From positions 10,699 through 74,698 of the forward strand of contig JBBSIC010000010.1 in NCBI GenBank assembly GCA_038232275.1: DNA of 64,000 nt, written 5' to 3'. Within the stretch, counting starts at the first letter, position 1. Each line of letters opens with the position of its first letter. Positions 43,510 to 52,129 of this stretch are shown here, piece after piece. A program made the position numbers and the translations under genes. Below the pieces are notes generated by a model that saw only the letters and a list, made by a program, of their open reading frames with translations, made no database searches and was not told where the DNA came from. This DNA is from DATLGB01 sp038232275 (lineage in GTDB: Bacteria; Actinomycetota; Thermoleophilia; Solirubrobacterales; Solirubrobacteraceae).

Positions 43510-44631
43510 ATGCGTCGCGCAGAGCGCTTTCCCCTCCTACGGCGGGTGCCGTCGGTCACGTCCACGGTCGAGGACGATCTGGTGCTGTTCGAAAGCTGGC
43601 GGGGACGCTTCGCCGACAACCCGCGCGCGGTTTCCGAGCACCTCGCGCACGAAGGGCCGCCCATGCGGCAGTGCTGGGTGCTCGACGAGGGCGTGGAAGG
43701 CCCCCCCTGGGCCGAGGTGGTGCGGCCGGGGACCTACGAGTACATCAGGCGACTCAGCCGCGCCCGCTACATCGTCACCAGCAACAACCTCCCCGCCTAC
43801 TTCCGCAAGAGCCCGACGACGACGTACCTGCAGACCTGGCACGGGACCCCGCTCAAGCGGTTGGCGTTCGACGTGCGGCAGCCCTCCGTCGGCGTCACCC
43901 GGCGCTACTTGCGTGCGCTGAGCCGAGACGTCGCCAACTGGGACGTTCTGCTCGCGCAGAACCACTTCAGCGCCGAGGTCTTCCGTCGGGCGTTTCGCTA
44001 CTCCGGTCGCATAGCCGAGACCGGCTACCCGCGCAACGTGCTCCTCACATCGGCGGACCGCGCGGCGATCCGCGAGCGGGTCCGATCCGCCCTCGGCGCC
44101 GACGGTCGCCGCCTCGTCCTCTATGCGCCCACGTGGCGAGACAGCAGCGTCTTCGAGATGACGCTCGATCCGGCCGAGCTCTGCCGGCGGCTCGGCGATG
44201 AGTGGATGGTGCTGCTGCGGCTGCACCCCCTGGCGGCGGCCGGCCGGCCTCCGGCGAGCGACGCCGGTCTCAGAGACGTCACGGCCTGGGAGGACGTCCG
44301 CGAGCTCTACCTCGCCGCCGACGTCCTCGTCACGGACTACTCGTCGGCCATGTTCGACTTCGCCGTCACCGGAAAGCCGATGCTCTTCTTCGTCTACGAT
44401 TTCGACTGGTACCGCGACGAGCTGCGGGGCTTCTATCTCGACCTCGAGCGCGACGCCCCCGGACCGCTCGTGCGGCACTTCGACGAGCTCGTGGACGCTC
44501 TGGGCGCCGTGGATGACCTGGCGGGGCAGCACGCCGAGGCCTACGGGCGGTTCCGCGAGCGCTTCTGCGGACTCGACGACGGCGAAGCCTCGGCCAGGGC
44601 GCTCGAATGCCTGCTCGGGCAGCGCGGGTGA
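43510..44631 (+). CDS. CDP-glycerol glycerophosphotransferase (TagB/TagF family)
   Basis: A 373-residue protein with the family boxes QTWHGTPLKRL, LYAPTWRD, LRLHP and DVLVTDYSSAMFDF, followed by KPMLFFVYD. TagB/TagF enzymes move glycerol phosphate from CDP-glycerol to a growing teichoic acid-like chain. This suggests a glycerophosphate substituent or backbone in the surface polymer. ATG 43510 has TAGCCT ending 9 bases upstream, which fits a leaderless transcript. Confidence 0.87.
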   Translation: MRRAERFPLLRRVPSVTSTVEDDLVLFESWRGRFADNPRAVSEHLAHEGPPMRQCWVLDEGVEGPPWAEVVRPGTYEYIRRLSRARYIVTSNNLPAYFRKSPTTTYLQTWHGTPLKRLAFDVRQPSVGVTRRYLRALSRDVANWDVLLAQNHFSAEVFRRAFRYSGRIAETGYPRNVLLTSADRAAIRERVRSALGADGRRLVLYAPTWRDSSVFEMTLDPAELCRRLGDEWMVLLRLHPLAAAGRPPASDAGLRDVTAWEDVRELYLAADVLVTDYSSAMFDFAVTGKPMLFFVYDFDWYRDELRGFYLDLERDAPGPLVRHFDELVDALGAVDDLAGQHAEAYGRFRERFCGLDDGEASARALECLLGQRG

Positions 44632-44669
44632 TGCTTCCGCGCTCTGTCGACCTGCCATACTCGTCCGGC

Positions 44670-45320
44670 ATGGACCCGCCGGCAATGCCAGCCGATGCGC
44701 CCCGGCACGCGCCCATGTACCCTCCGCGCTGGCCCGCCTTTGACCTGCTCGTCGAGCCGAACGGGCGCGGCCGCCTCTACCGGGAGTGGCAGCGCATCAA
44801 GCACCGCCTGACGTCGACGGTGAACGTGTATGCGCTCGCCGAGCGGGGGTTGAAGCTCGGCCCCGGCGTGTACCTGGGTAGAGGCGTCCTCATCGACTGG
44901 GCATGGGCATGGCTCATCTCGATCGGGGAGGACACCATCATCGCGCCGCACGCCACGGTCCTGGCTCACGACGCCAGCACCAAGCGTCTCACCGGCTACA
45001 CGCGAGTGGCGCCGGTCACCATCGGCGCGCGCGTGTTCGTCGGCGCGGGCGCGATCGTGCTTGCAGGCGTGACGATCGGGGACGACGCGATCGTCGCCGC
45101 CGGCGCCGTCGTCCGTCATGACGTCCCGATCGGCACGGTCGTCGCCGGAAACCCCGCGCGGGCGGTCGCGACCACCGCCGAGTACGTCGCGCGCCACCAG
45201 GAGATGCTCGCCGACGCACCTCGCTACGGACGCGAGTACTCCGTCCCCGGCGGTGCCACAATTGCGCGCAAGCTGCAGATGCGCGAGGAGCTGGCCGGAC
45301 GCGCCGGCTACGTCAGGTAG
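44670..45320 (+). CDS. Hexapeptide-repeat O-acetyltransferase
   Basis: A 216-residue left-handed beta-helix acyltransferase of the maltose/galactoside acetyltransferase type. Hexapeptide turns run through LGPGVYLGRGVLIDW, IGEDTIIAPHATVLAHDAS (catalytic His region), VTIGARVFVGAGAIVLAGV and GAVVRHDVPIGTVVAGNPARAV. It would O-acetylate a sugar, probably of the same polymer. ATG 44670 has CATACT 8 bases upstream. In-frame ATG 44631 overlaps the stop of the glycerophosphotransferase and is possible. Confidence 0.83.
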   Translation: MDPPAMPADAPRHAPMYPPRWPAFDLLVEPNGRGRLYREWQRIKHRLTSTVNVYALAERGLKLGPGVYLGRGVLIDWAWAWLISIGEDTIIAPHATVLAHDASTKRLTGYTRVAPVTIGARVFVGAGAIVLAGVTIGDDAIVAAGAVVRHDVPIGTVVAGNPARAVATTAEYVARHQEMLADAPRYGREYSVPGGATIARKLQMREELAGRAGYVR

Positions 45321-45332
45321 TCGCTTCTGCCG

Positions 45333-46193
45333 CTAGACCGACCAGGTCGGGAAAGCCTTTCCCGTGAGCGCGCGGAGGCGCTGCGCCTCAGGCGCCAAGC
45401 GCTCGGCGAAGTGCGCCCGAACATCGTCGCCGACGTCGTAGGTCGCGACCTCCGAGGACAGCGCCCGCCGCACGGGACCGATCAGGCGCTGGCGCACGTC
45501 CGGCCTGATCCAGCCCGTCGCCCGCCGATACCCGCGCGACATTCGGATCGTTTGGGCGACCGGCGAGAAGCGGCGCTGATCGGCGCTCTCGTTGATGCGG
45601 AGGTCCCAGTTGGGCGACGTGAAGCTCGGGTCCACACCCAAAAACGCGAAGCATTCGCGCAGGACCACCTCACGTTGGCTGAGGAGATCGGCATGGTCGA
45701 CGACCAGCAGACGGTCGGCGGGAAAGACCTTGAGGTACTGCTCGGCTTGCGTGGCGTAGCTCGATGCCGCCAGGTACCGCTCCTGGGGCTCGCGCGGCTC
45801 GGCGATGACCTCGGCGATGCTGCGCTGCTCGGTTCCGAGCCCGATCCGGTGGAAGTAGTGGCTGAGCACGCGCGCCACCGGGTCGCGGACGAGGTAGATG
45901 AACCGCGCGTCGGGGGCGACGGCATGGATCATCTCCGGAATCCCCGCGGGGTAGGGCCAGAAGGAGTAGGTGACCGAGGACTCGCCGCGGACGGGCCTGT
46001 CGGACTCGAACAGGGCCTCGTATTGTCGCTGCGTCAGGGGCCGCGTCGCCGGCCACGTCCCGTCCGCGGAGCGCGAGAAGTAGTGCGGCTCCTTTTCGTA
46101 TGACATGTGCACCTCTGGGTGCTGCCCGAGGTAGTAGTGCAGCGAGGACGTCCCACTCTTGGCCGCCCCGATGACGAACAGATTCGGGTACAT
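45333..46193 (-). CDS. Sulfotransferase (polysaccharide locus, copy 2)
   Basis: A 286-residue enzyme from ATG 46193. The PAPS loop FVIGAAKSGTSSLHYYL starts at residue 6, followed by KEPHYFS; the 3'-phosphate site is YLVRDPVARVLSHYF. It is of the same KSGT class as the NRPS-linked sulfotransferase at 1530. It probably sulfates the surface polymer and converges on the acetyltransferase gene with a 12-base gap. Confidence 0.85.
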   Translation of the reverse strand: MYPNLFVIGAAKSGTSSLHYYLGQHPEVHMSYEKEPHYFSRSADGTWPATRPLTQRQYEALFESDRPVRGESSVTYSFWPYPAGIPEMIHAVAPDARFIYLVRDPVARVLSHYFHRIGLGTEQRSIAEVIAEPREPQERYLAASSYATQAEQYLKVFPADRLLVVDHADLLSQREVVLRECFAFLGVDPSFTSPNWDLRINESADQRRFSPVAQTIRMSRGYRRATGWIRPDVRQRLIGPVRRALSSEVATYDVGDDVRAHFAERLAPEAQRLRALTGKAFPTWSV

Positions 46194-46263
46194 GCGGGCC
46201 AATGATGACCGATGTGGCGGTCTTGGCGTCCCCGTCCGACGAGCTCGACGGTACGCTGGGGAC

Positions 46264-47508
46264 GTGCAGTCGACGCGCCACCGGCAACGCGTGCTCGCGC
46301 TCGCTGCGGTGGCGGTGGCGGTGGCTGCTGCGGCCATCGCGACCGGGGCCGGCGGGATGGCGCGTCGTCACCAAGTCCGCTTCACGCGCTGTGCCGTCTT
46401 CAAGGTCAACGAGACCTGCCGCTTCGAGGGGCTGCGCTCCGTCCGGTACGGCCGCCCCGGCCATCAGGCGCAGAAGGCGTTCTACGGCGGCGCGCCTTGC
46501 TCGCCTCGGGCCTTCGGGCTCAAGCGTCCCGGTCGCCCGAGCGATAGGTGCGCCTACGGACCGCTCAAGACGGTCAGGCTCGCCGATCCCATGGTCGGGA
46601 TGACGCTTTCCGCACGCAGTGTGCGGGTGCCGCGGGGGGCTCCGGGACATCGAACGATGCGTATCCGTGCCACGTCGGTGCCAGCCGCCCCATATGACAT
46701 CGGAGCCTTCAGGATTCGTTGCCTGTACTCGCACATGGCCTTTGACGACCCCATCGTCCATGCCGGCCAGCCGGGGGCGAGTCACCTGCACCTGTTCTTC
46801 GGCAACACGCGCGTCGACGCCGACTCCACCACGCGGTCGATCGAGTCCTCCGGCGCGTCGACCTGCGCCGGCGGCATCCTGGACAGGTCCGCGTACTGGG
46901 TGCCTGCGGTGGTCGACCCCGCCCGCAAGCAGGCCATCCTGCCGCTCTACCAGCGCGTGTACTACAAGACGGGCTACCTGGGGGTCCCCCCGGCAATCGT
47001 CCGACCGATTCCGCGGGGCCTGCGCATGATCGCCGGCGATGCGCGCGCCAGCGCTCCGCAGAGCGCGGCTGGATGGGACTGCCAGTCACCGCCCGGAGCC
47101 CGCTACTTCCGCTATCACCAGGCCTCGATCCCCCGGTCCTGCCCCCCCGGCGCGCTGGTGATCCAGAGCTTGATGTTCCCCCAGTGCTGGGACGGGCGCA
47201 ATCTCGACTCCCCTGACCACAAGAGCCACATGGCCGTGGCGCGCGCAGGCTGTCCGGCCAGCCACCCCGTGCCGCTGCCGCTCATCTCCTATAAGATCGT
47301 CTATCAGGCGCCGGCCCGGGGATCCTTGCGCCGCTGGCGGCTCGCCTCCGACGAGTACCCAGCCGACCGCCCCGGCGGCCTGTCGGGCCACGGCGACTTC
47401 GTCAACGGCTGGAACCTCGATGTCGAGAAGACCTGGAACCAGCGCTGCCTGCAGTCTCCGCACAACTGCCAGGGAGGGCAGCTGGGGGATGGGCGCACCA
47501 TCTTCTAG
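46264..47508 (+). CDS. Secreted DUF1996 protein
   Basis: A 414-residue exported protein. GTG 46264 opens a signal peptide (RVLALAAVAVAVAAAAIATG). The DUF1996 signature is seen in DPIVHAGQPGASHLHLFFGN, YWVPAVVD, LMFPQCWDGRNLDSPDHKSHMA and HGDFVNGWN. The biochemical role is unknown; relatives are secreted and carry conserved His/Asp residues that could bind a metal or sugar. TACGCT (46252-46257) six bases before the GTG suggests a leaderless start. Confidence 0.85.
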   Translation: MQSTRHRQRVLALAAVAVAVAAAAIATGAGGMARRHQVRFTRCAVFKVNETCRFEGLRSVRYGRPGHQAQKAFYGGAPCSPRAFGLKRPGRPSDRCAYGPLKTVRLADPMVGMTLSARSVRVPRGAPGHRTMRIRATSVPAAPYDIGAFRIRCLYSHMAFDDPIVHAGQPGASHLHLFFGNTRVDADSTTRSIESSGASTCAGGILDRSAYWVPAVVDPARKQAILPLYQRVYYKTGYLGVPPAIVRPIPRGLRMIAGDARASAPQSAAGWDCQSPPGARYFRYHQASIPRSCPPGALVIQSLMFPQCWDGRNLDSPDHKSHMAVARAGCPASHPVPLPLISYKIVYQAPARGSLRRWRLASDEYPADRPGGLSGHGDFVNGWNLDVEKTWNQRCLQSPHNCQGGQLGDGRTIF

Positions 47509-47572
47509 CCACCCGCGATCGCGCCCGACGAGCACGTGACGCAGATAGGATGCTCGGCGACCTGGTGAGACG

Positions 47573-49087
47573 ATGAGCGAAACGCCCCAGCCCACGAAGG
47601 ACGACGAGCTGGGGCCGCTGCGCGAGTCGACCGCCCGCGGGTTTCTTTGGACCGGCGGGCAGGCGCTGGTCAACCGCGGACTGAGCATGGTCGGCTTCAT
47701 CGTGCTTGCGCGGCTGCTGACTCCGCACGAGTACGGCGTCGTCGCCCTTGCGAACGTGTTCGTCCTGCTGCTTGCCATCTTCGTCGCCTCGGGCTACAGC
47801 CAGGTGCTCGTCCAGCGCCCGCAGCTCTACAAAGAGGATCTGGACACCGTCTTCTGGATCGGCACCGCCACCAGCGTGGCGTTCGCCCTCGTGATGGTGG
47901 GCGCCGCCTGGCCGCTTGCGGCGGCGTTTCACGAACCGGACTTGCGTCCGGTGCTGCAGGTCCTGTCGGTGACGTTCGTGTTCATTGCGCTCGGCAGCGC
48001 CAATCAGGCCGTCCTGCAACGTCGGCTGGAGTTCCGCAGGATCGCTCAGGTAAGCATCCTCGCCAACGTCGTCGCCACGGTCGTCGGCATCACGTTCGCG
48101 GTGCTCGGCTTCGGCGTGTGGTCGCTCGTGGTCCAGACGGTCGTCGGCTCGGCGCTCACGTCGCTCGGCGTGATGATGCGCAGCGGCTACAGGCCAGGGC
48201 GGTCCGTCTCGCTCGCCCGCTTTCGGCTGCTCTTCGACTCCAGCCGCAACTTCCTCGGGACCACGCTGATGACCTTCTTCAACCAGCGCACGGACGACTT
48301 TCTCATCGGCAGCGTGCTCGGGGCGCAGCTGCTCGGCATCTACACCGTCGCCTACCGGATCCTGACCGTCATGACCGACGTCCTGGCGATGAGCGTGCGG
48401 CAGGTCGCGTTTCCGGTGTTCTCGCGGATCCAGGACGACAAGCCGCGGCTTCTGCGGGCCTACACGTCGGCCATGCGGATGTCCGCGGTCGTCGGTTTTC
48501 CGGCCTTCTTCTTCGCCCTCGCGGCGGCGCCGGAGATCGTCCATGTCGTCTTCGGCGGACAGTGGGATCGCAGCGTCCCCATCATGCGCATCCTGTGCCT
48601 GTTCGGTGCGCTCCAGGTGGTCTTCCAGTTCAACGGCGCCCTGCTGCAGAGCGTCGGCCGCGCCCGGGCGGTGTTCCGCATCACCCTGCTGAGCACGATC
48701 CTGCAGTTGCCGGCGTTCGCCATCGCGGTCCAATACGGCATCCGGTGGGTCGCGGCCTCCTACGTCATCCGCGCCTACCTCGTGGCCCCGGTCGGCCTGA
48801 TCATGGCCGCCCGCGAGCTCGACAGCACCTTACGGAAGACCATCGCGGGCCTCGTCGCGCCATCCCTGAGCACCGGCGCCATGGTCGCGGCCGTCTTCGC
48901 CGTAAAGCCGGCGCTCGGTGAGGTCGCACCGGAGGGCGTGCGGCTTCTCGTCCTCATGGGCGTCGGGTTGGCGGCGTACGTCGCGGCCCTCCGGCTCCTC
49001 GGGCCGAGGACGTTCGACGAGGCGCTGAGGTACGCCCGCAGCGCCGCGCGGCGCGGCACCGGGCGGGCGGCGCCGACCGCTGCGTGA
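47573..49087 (+). CDS. Wzx-type lipid-linked oligosaccharide flippase
   Basis: A 504-residue membrane protein of the polysaccharide_synt/MATE-like group with about 12-14 TM helices. The opening GFLWTGGQALVNRGLSMVGFIVLARLLTPHEYGVVALA is typical. It would flip the lipid-linked repeat unit to the outside for the Wzy polymerase. ATG 47573 has a short leader after TAGGAT (47546-47551) and a GGTGAGA Shine-Dalgarno-like sequence. Confidence 0.88.
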   Translation: MSETPQPTKDDELGPLRESTARGFLWTGGQALVNRGLSMVGFIVLARLLTPHEYGVVALANVFVLLLAIFVASGYSQVLVQRPQLYKEDLDTVFWIGTATSVAFALVMVGAAWPLAAAFHEPDLRPVLQVLSVTFVFIALGSANQAVLQRRLEFRRIAQVSILANVVATVVGITFAVLGFGVWSLVVQTVVGSALTSLGVMMRSGYRPGRSVSLARFRLLFDSSRNFLGTTLMTFFNQRTDDFLIGSVLGAQLLGIYTVAYRILTVMTDVLAMSVRQVAFPVFSRIQDDKPRLLRAYTSAMRMSAVVGFPAFFFALAAAPEIVHVVFGGQWDRSVPIMRILCLFGALQVVFQFNGALLQSVGRARAVFRITLLSTILQLPAFAIAVQYGIRWVAASYVIRAYLVAPVGLIMAARELDSTLRKTIAGLVAPSLSTGAMVAAVFAVKPALGEVAPEGVRLLVLMGVGLAAYVAALRLLGPRTFDEALRYARSAARRGTGRAAPTAA

Positions 49088-49102
49088 TCTGTCGCCCTGG
49101 CG

Positions 49103-50047
49103 TCAGCCCTGCAGCCGCTCGTCGACCCCGGCGGCAGCGTCGTCACGAATCGCCGAGAAGAGCGTGAACACGCCCTTGGCCGGCTCGGCGGAGACCTGAA
49201 AGCCGGCGAAGGACTCGAGCAGCCTGCGAGTCTCGGGAGCCGTCGGGAGCGCGTGAGCCTCGCCGAAGATCGAGCCCACCCGGTCAAGGCGGTTCGCAGC
49301 CGCGAACACGTCGAACTCCGCCCCCTCGATGTCCACCTTGACGAGGTCCACCTGCTCGTCGAGCAGCTCATCGAGCGCGACGGCCGGAACGGTGATGGTC
49401 GGGCCCGTGCCTGCGGCCGTCGTACCGGCCCAGCTGTGCTCGCTCTCGTGGAACTCGATCGTCCCCGACTGGGCGGCCACGGCCTGATGATGGACGTCAA
49501 CAGCCAGGTGGCGGACGTTGCGGTCCAGCACAGCGGCGAGGCGGGGGCTGGCCTCGACCGCCACGATCTGCGCATCGGGCCACCGGCGACGGAAGAAGAG
49601 GACGCTGGCTCCGATGTTGGCGCCGAGATCGAGGATGCGCCGCGGAGGTGGCTCGAGCGCAAAGTCATACTCGCGCAGCACGAACATCTCGTGCAGGACC
49701 TTGAATGCCGAGTAGTCGGGCACGACGAACCGGATCGGACCGCCCGGTGCATCGAGCCTCAACGTGAGCGGCCGGTGCCAGCGCAACGAGCCGAAGAGCA
49801 ATCCTGCGCCCACGACACCCGCCCGGGCACGGCCCGAGGCGATGCGGGGCGCAAGCCGGCGTCCCATGGCAAGGCCCCAGTAGAGGTCGCTGCCCAGCAG
49901 GCGATCGGCGCGGACGAGGACGCGCCACGCGATGGTCGTGACGCGCTTGAAGTGCGGTCCCCCGGGCACTCCGGCGACGATAATCGATGTCTCGGAGGTA
50001 TGCTCGGAGAAATCCCGTGCGCTGCTGGGAAGTGTTGCGCACGTCAT
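49103..50047 (-). CDS. FkbM-family methyltransferase (copy 1)
   Basis: A 314-residue protein from ATG 50047. The SAM site is ILDLGANIGASVLFF, followed by IVAVEASP, and the family's VDLVKVDIEGAEFDV. FkbM-type enzymes O-methylate sugars or polyketides; here a sugar hydroxyl of the polymer is the likely target. The N-terminal 100 residues (CATLPSSARDF .. GLAMGRRL) are not recognised. It is divergent from the GT4 gene with a 30-base gap. Confidence 0.83.
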   Translation of the reverse strand: MTCATLPSSARDFSEHTSETSIIVAGVPGGPHFKRVTTIAWRVLVRADRLLGSDLYWGLAMGRRLAPRIASGRARAGVVGAGLLFGSLRWHRPLTLRLDAPGGPIRFVVPDYSAFKVLHEMFVLREYDFALEPPPRRILDLGANIGASVLFFRRRWPDAQIVAVEASPRLAAVLDRNVRHLAVDVHHQAVAAQSGTIEFHESEHSWAGTTAAGTGPTITVPAVALDELLDEQVDLVKVDIEGAEFDVFAAANRLDRVGSIFGEAHALPTAPETRRLLESFAGFQVSAEPAKGVFTLFSAIRDDAAAGVDERLQG

Positions 50048-50077
50048 CCGCGGCAGGACCGCACTCGAGGAACTTCG

Positions 50078-51277
50078 ATGAACTCCGTCGCAGACGTTTC
50101 GCTCCTTCAACAGCAGGGTGACCGTGCTGCGCCGCAGGTGCTCTTCCTGAGCCAGGGCCGGGCGTCGGCGTCGACGGCGATGGGCCATGTCCGTGTCGAG
50201 CATGCGCTGAGAGTCGGCCTCGCAGGGGCGGCGGGGGCGAGGGTACGTCCCCTACACGCCACGGTTCCGCGGTTCTCGCTGGCGCAACGCGTGTTCATCC
50301 GCGCCGTTCCGGGGCTCAGGGATCGAGGCTATTGGACCCTGCGCTGGCATCTGGCCCGCGGATGGGCGGCCCGGCGCCTGCTCGAGCAGCGCCTGAGAGA
50401 CGACGCGCCAGACGTCGTGCACGTCACCACGGACCAGGTGTCCCTGCTATTGGGGCGCATTCAGCGCGAGGTCCCGTGTGTGCTGTCCCTCGACATCACG
50501 ACCTACGACTGGTTGCGGCTGCTGCGCCGACTTCCCGAGGATGGCGAGGTGCCGGCCGACCTTCGCCCGTTGCTTGCGCTCGAGCGCCGAGCGCTGCATC
50601 GTGCGCCGCTGTCGATCGCGTGGACCGACACCGTGGCCGAGCGGGTTGGTCACCTCGCCCCGAGGGCCCGCGTGGCCACGCTGCATCCGGGGATCGATCT
50701 CGAGGAGTTCCGCCCGCGCTCCGGACCGCGGAAATCCGGCCCGCTCAGGGTGCTGTTCATCGGTGGTCGGTGGGTCGACAAGGGAGGCCCGGATCTCGTC
50801 GCCGCCCTCGAGGCCGATCTCGGGAGGACCGTCGAGCTGCACGTGGTCACCTCCGTAGCGCCGCCGCCCCAGGACGGGATGATCGCCCACGCAGCGCAAC
50901 CAGGCAGCCGTGAGATCGTGGATCTCCTCCAGCACGCGGACGTCCTCTGCCTGCCAAGCTACGCGGACGCGGTTCCCTGGGTGATCGTGGAGGCCCTGGC
51001 CTGTGGTGTGCCGATCGTGGCCACGGCAATCGGCTCCATTCCGGAGATGATGGGTTCTGGCTCCGGCCGCCTCGTCGATCCCGGGGACGTGCCCGCGCTC
51101 AGAGAGGCGCTGCACGAGCTGTTCGAGAGTCCGGCCCTGCGGTCGGACCTGGCGCACCATGGCCGGGCACGGGCCGAGGAGCGCTTCGATGCCCGGCGGA
51201 ACACCGAGCGCCTCGTGCATCTGCTCGAGCAGGTGAGGCGCCAAAGACCCGTCCCGGCCGCTCTGGGCTCGCGCTAG
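50078..51277 (+). CDS. Family 4 glycosyltransferase
   Basis: A 399-residue GT4/GT-B enzyme. VLFLSQGR and GHVRVEHAL form the N-terminal site; VLFIGGRWVDKGGPDL and LPSYADAVPWVIVEALACGVPIVAT are the donor-binding boxes. GAGGAA six bases before ATG 50078 is a good ribosome binding site. It adds a sugar to the repeat unit; donor and linkage are not predictable from sequence. Confidence 0.85.
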   Translation: MNSVADVSLLQQQGDRAAPQVLFLSQGRASASTAMGHVRVEHALRVGLAGAAGARVRPLHATVPRFSLAQRVFIRAVPGLRDRGYWTLRWHLARGWAARRLLEQRLRDDAPDVVHVTTDQVSLLLGRIQREVPCVLSLDITTYDWLRLLRRLPEDGEVPADLRPLLALERRALHRAPLSIAWTDTVAERVGHLAPRARVATLHPGIDLEEFRPRSGPRKSGPLRVLFIGGRWVDKGGPDLVAALEADLGRTVELHVVTSVAPPPQDGMIAHAAQPGSREIVDLLQHADVLCLPSYADAVPWVIVEALACGVPIVATAIGSIPEMMGSGSGRLVDPGDVPALREALHELFESPALRSDLAHHGRARAEERFDARRNTERLVHLLEQVRRQRPVPAALGSR

Positions 51278-51298
51278 CGCGGCAGGTTCAGCCGCATG

Positions 51299-52123
51299 TC
51301 AGCCGAGACGCGCGTGCAGGTCGTACCAGGAGTGCGCCCCGCGCTGCACCCACCGAACGTAGTGGTGTCCGATCCGGGTGCCGCGCCACCGGCCGCCATA
51401 TCCTCCCAGGTTGTGCTGCATCCGCAGTACCTGAGCCCGGGCGATCGCCGCGGGCAGTGACAGCCACCGGCTCGCCAGCTCCTCTCCGAACGGGCCGCTG
51501 CCGTCGCTCGTGAATCGCTGATCGACGTAGTGGCCCTCGCGTGGCGGATCGGGCAGCCTGATCGATGGGTGCCGGCGCTGGTCGACGTAGCTGAACGAGT
51601 CGTAGCCCAGCCGCCGCATCGTGCGGAGCTCGTCCAGGACGAGGCGCAGAGGCGCATGGTTCGCCGTGACGTTCGATTCCACCGACAGGTAGGCGGGACG
51701 GTCGGCGAAGTCAGCGAGGGCGCGGACGCAAAGCATGTCGTAGCCCTCGATGTCGATCTTCAGGTAGTACGGAACGCCGGTCTCTGCCAGCACCTCGCCG
51801 AACGGAACGGTTGGCACGTCGACGTACCGGTGCTCCACGTTGGCGTGCGTCTCGTTGCGTTCGACGAACTCGGGTGACAGCGAGCTCCAGATGGTCATGG
51901 AATCCGCGATCGCCAGCGGCATCGTGCCCTGCTTCTCGGCGACCGCGGCACCGATGATCCGCAGCCGGCCACCGGCGATCTCGGGCGCGAAGCGCTCCTC
52001 GGCCGCCTGGACGAGGTCCGGATTGGCCTCCACGGCGACGACGTCAAAGCCCTTGGCCAGGTAGAAGGCGGTGTCCTGGCCATCATGCATGCCGACGTCG
52101 ATGATGAGGTTGCTCTTGAGCAT
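51299..52123 (-). CDS. FkbM-family methyltransferase (copy 2)
   Basis: A 274-residue protein that starts almost directly with the SAM site (LIIDVGMHDGQDTAFYL, VVAVEANP) and has YYLKIDIEGYDML. Unlike copy 1 it has no N-terminal extension, but has a C-terminal tail of about 70 residues. It follows the sulfatase-like gene on the same strand with a 6-base gap and is probably in one operon with it. Confidence 0.83.
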   Translation of the reverse strand: MLKSNLIIDVGMHDGQDTAFYLAKGFDVVAVEANPDLVQAAEERFAPEIAGGRLRIIGAAVAEKQGTMPLAIADSMTIWSSLSPEFVERNETHANVEHRYVDVPTVPFGEVLAETGVPYYLKIDIEGYDMLCVRALADFADRPAYLSVESNVTANHAPLRLVLDELRTMRRLGYDSFSYVDQRRHPSIRLPDPPREGHYVDQRFTSDGSGPFGEELASRWLSLPAAIARAQVLRMQHNLGGYGGRWRGTRIGHHYVRWVQRGAHSWYDLHARLG

Positions 52124-52129
52124 CGGCTC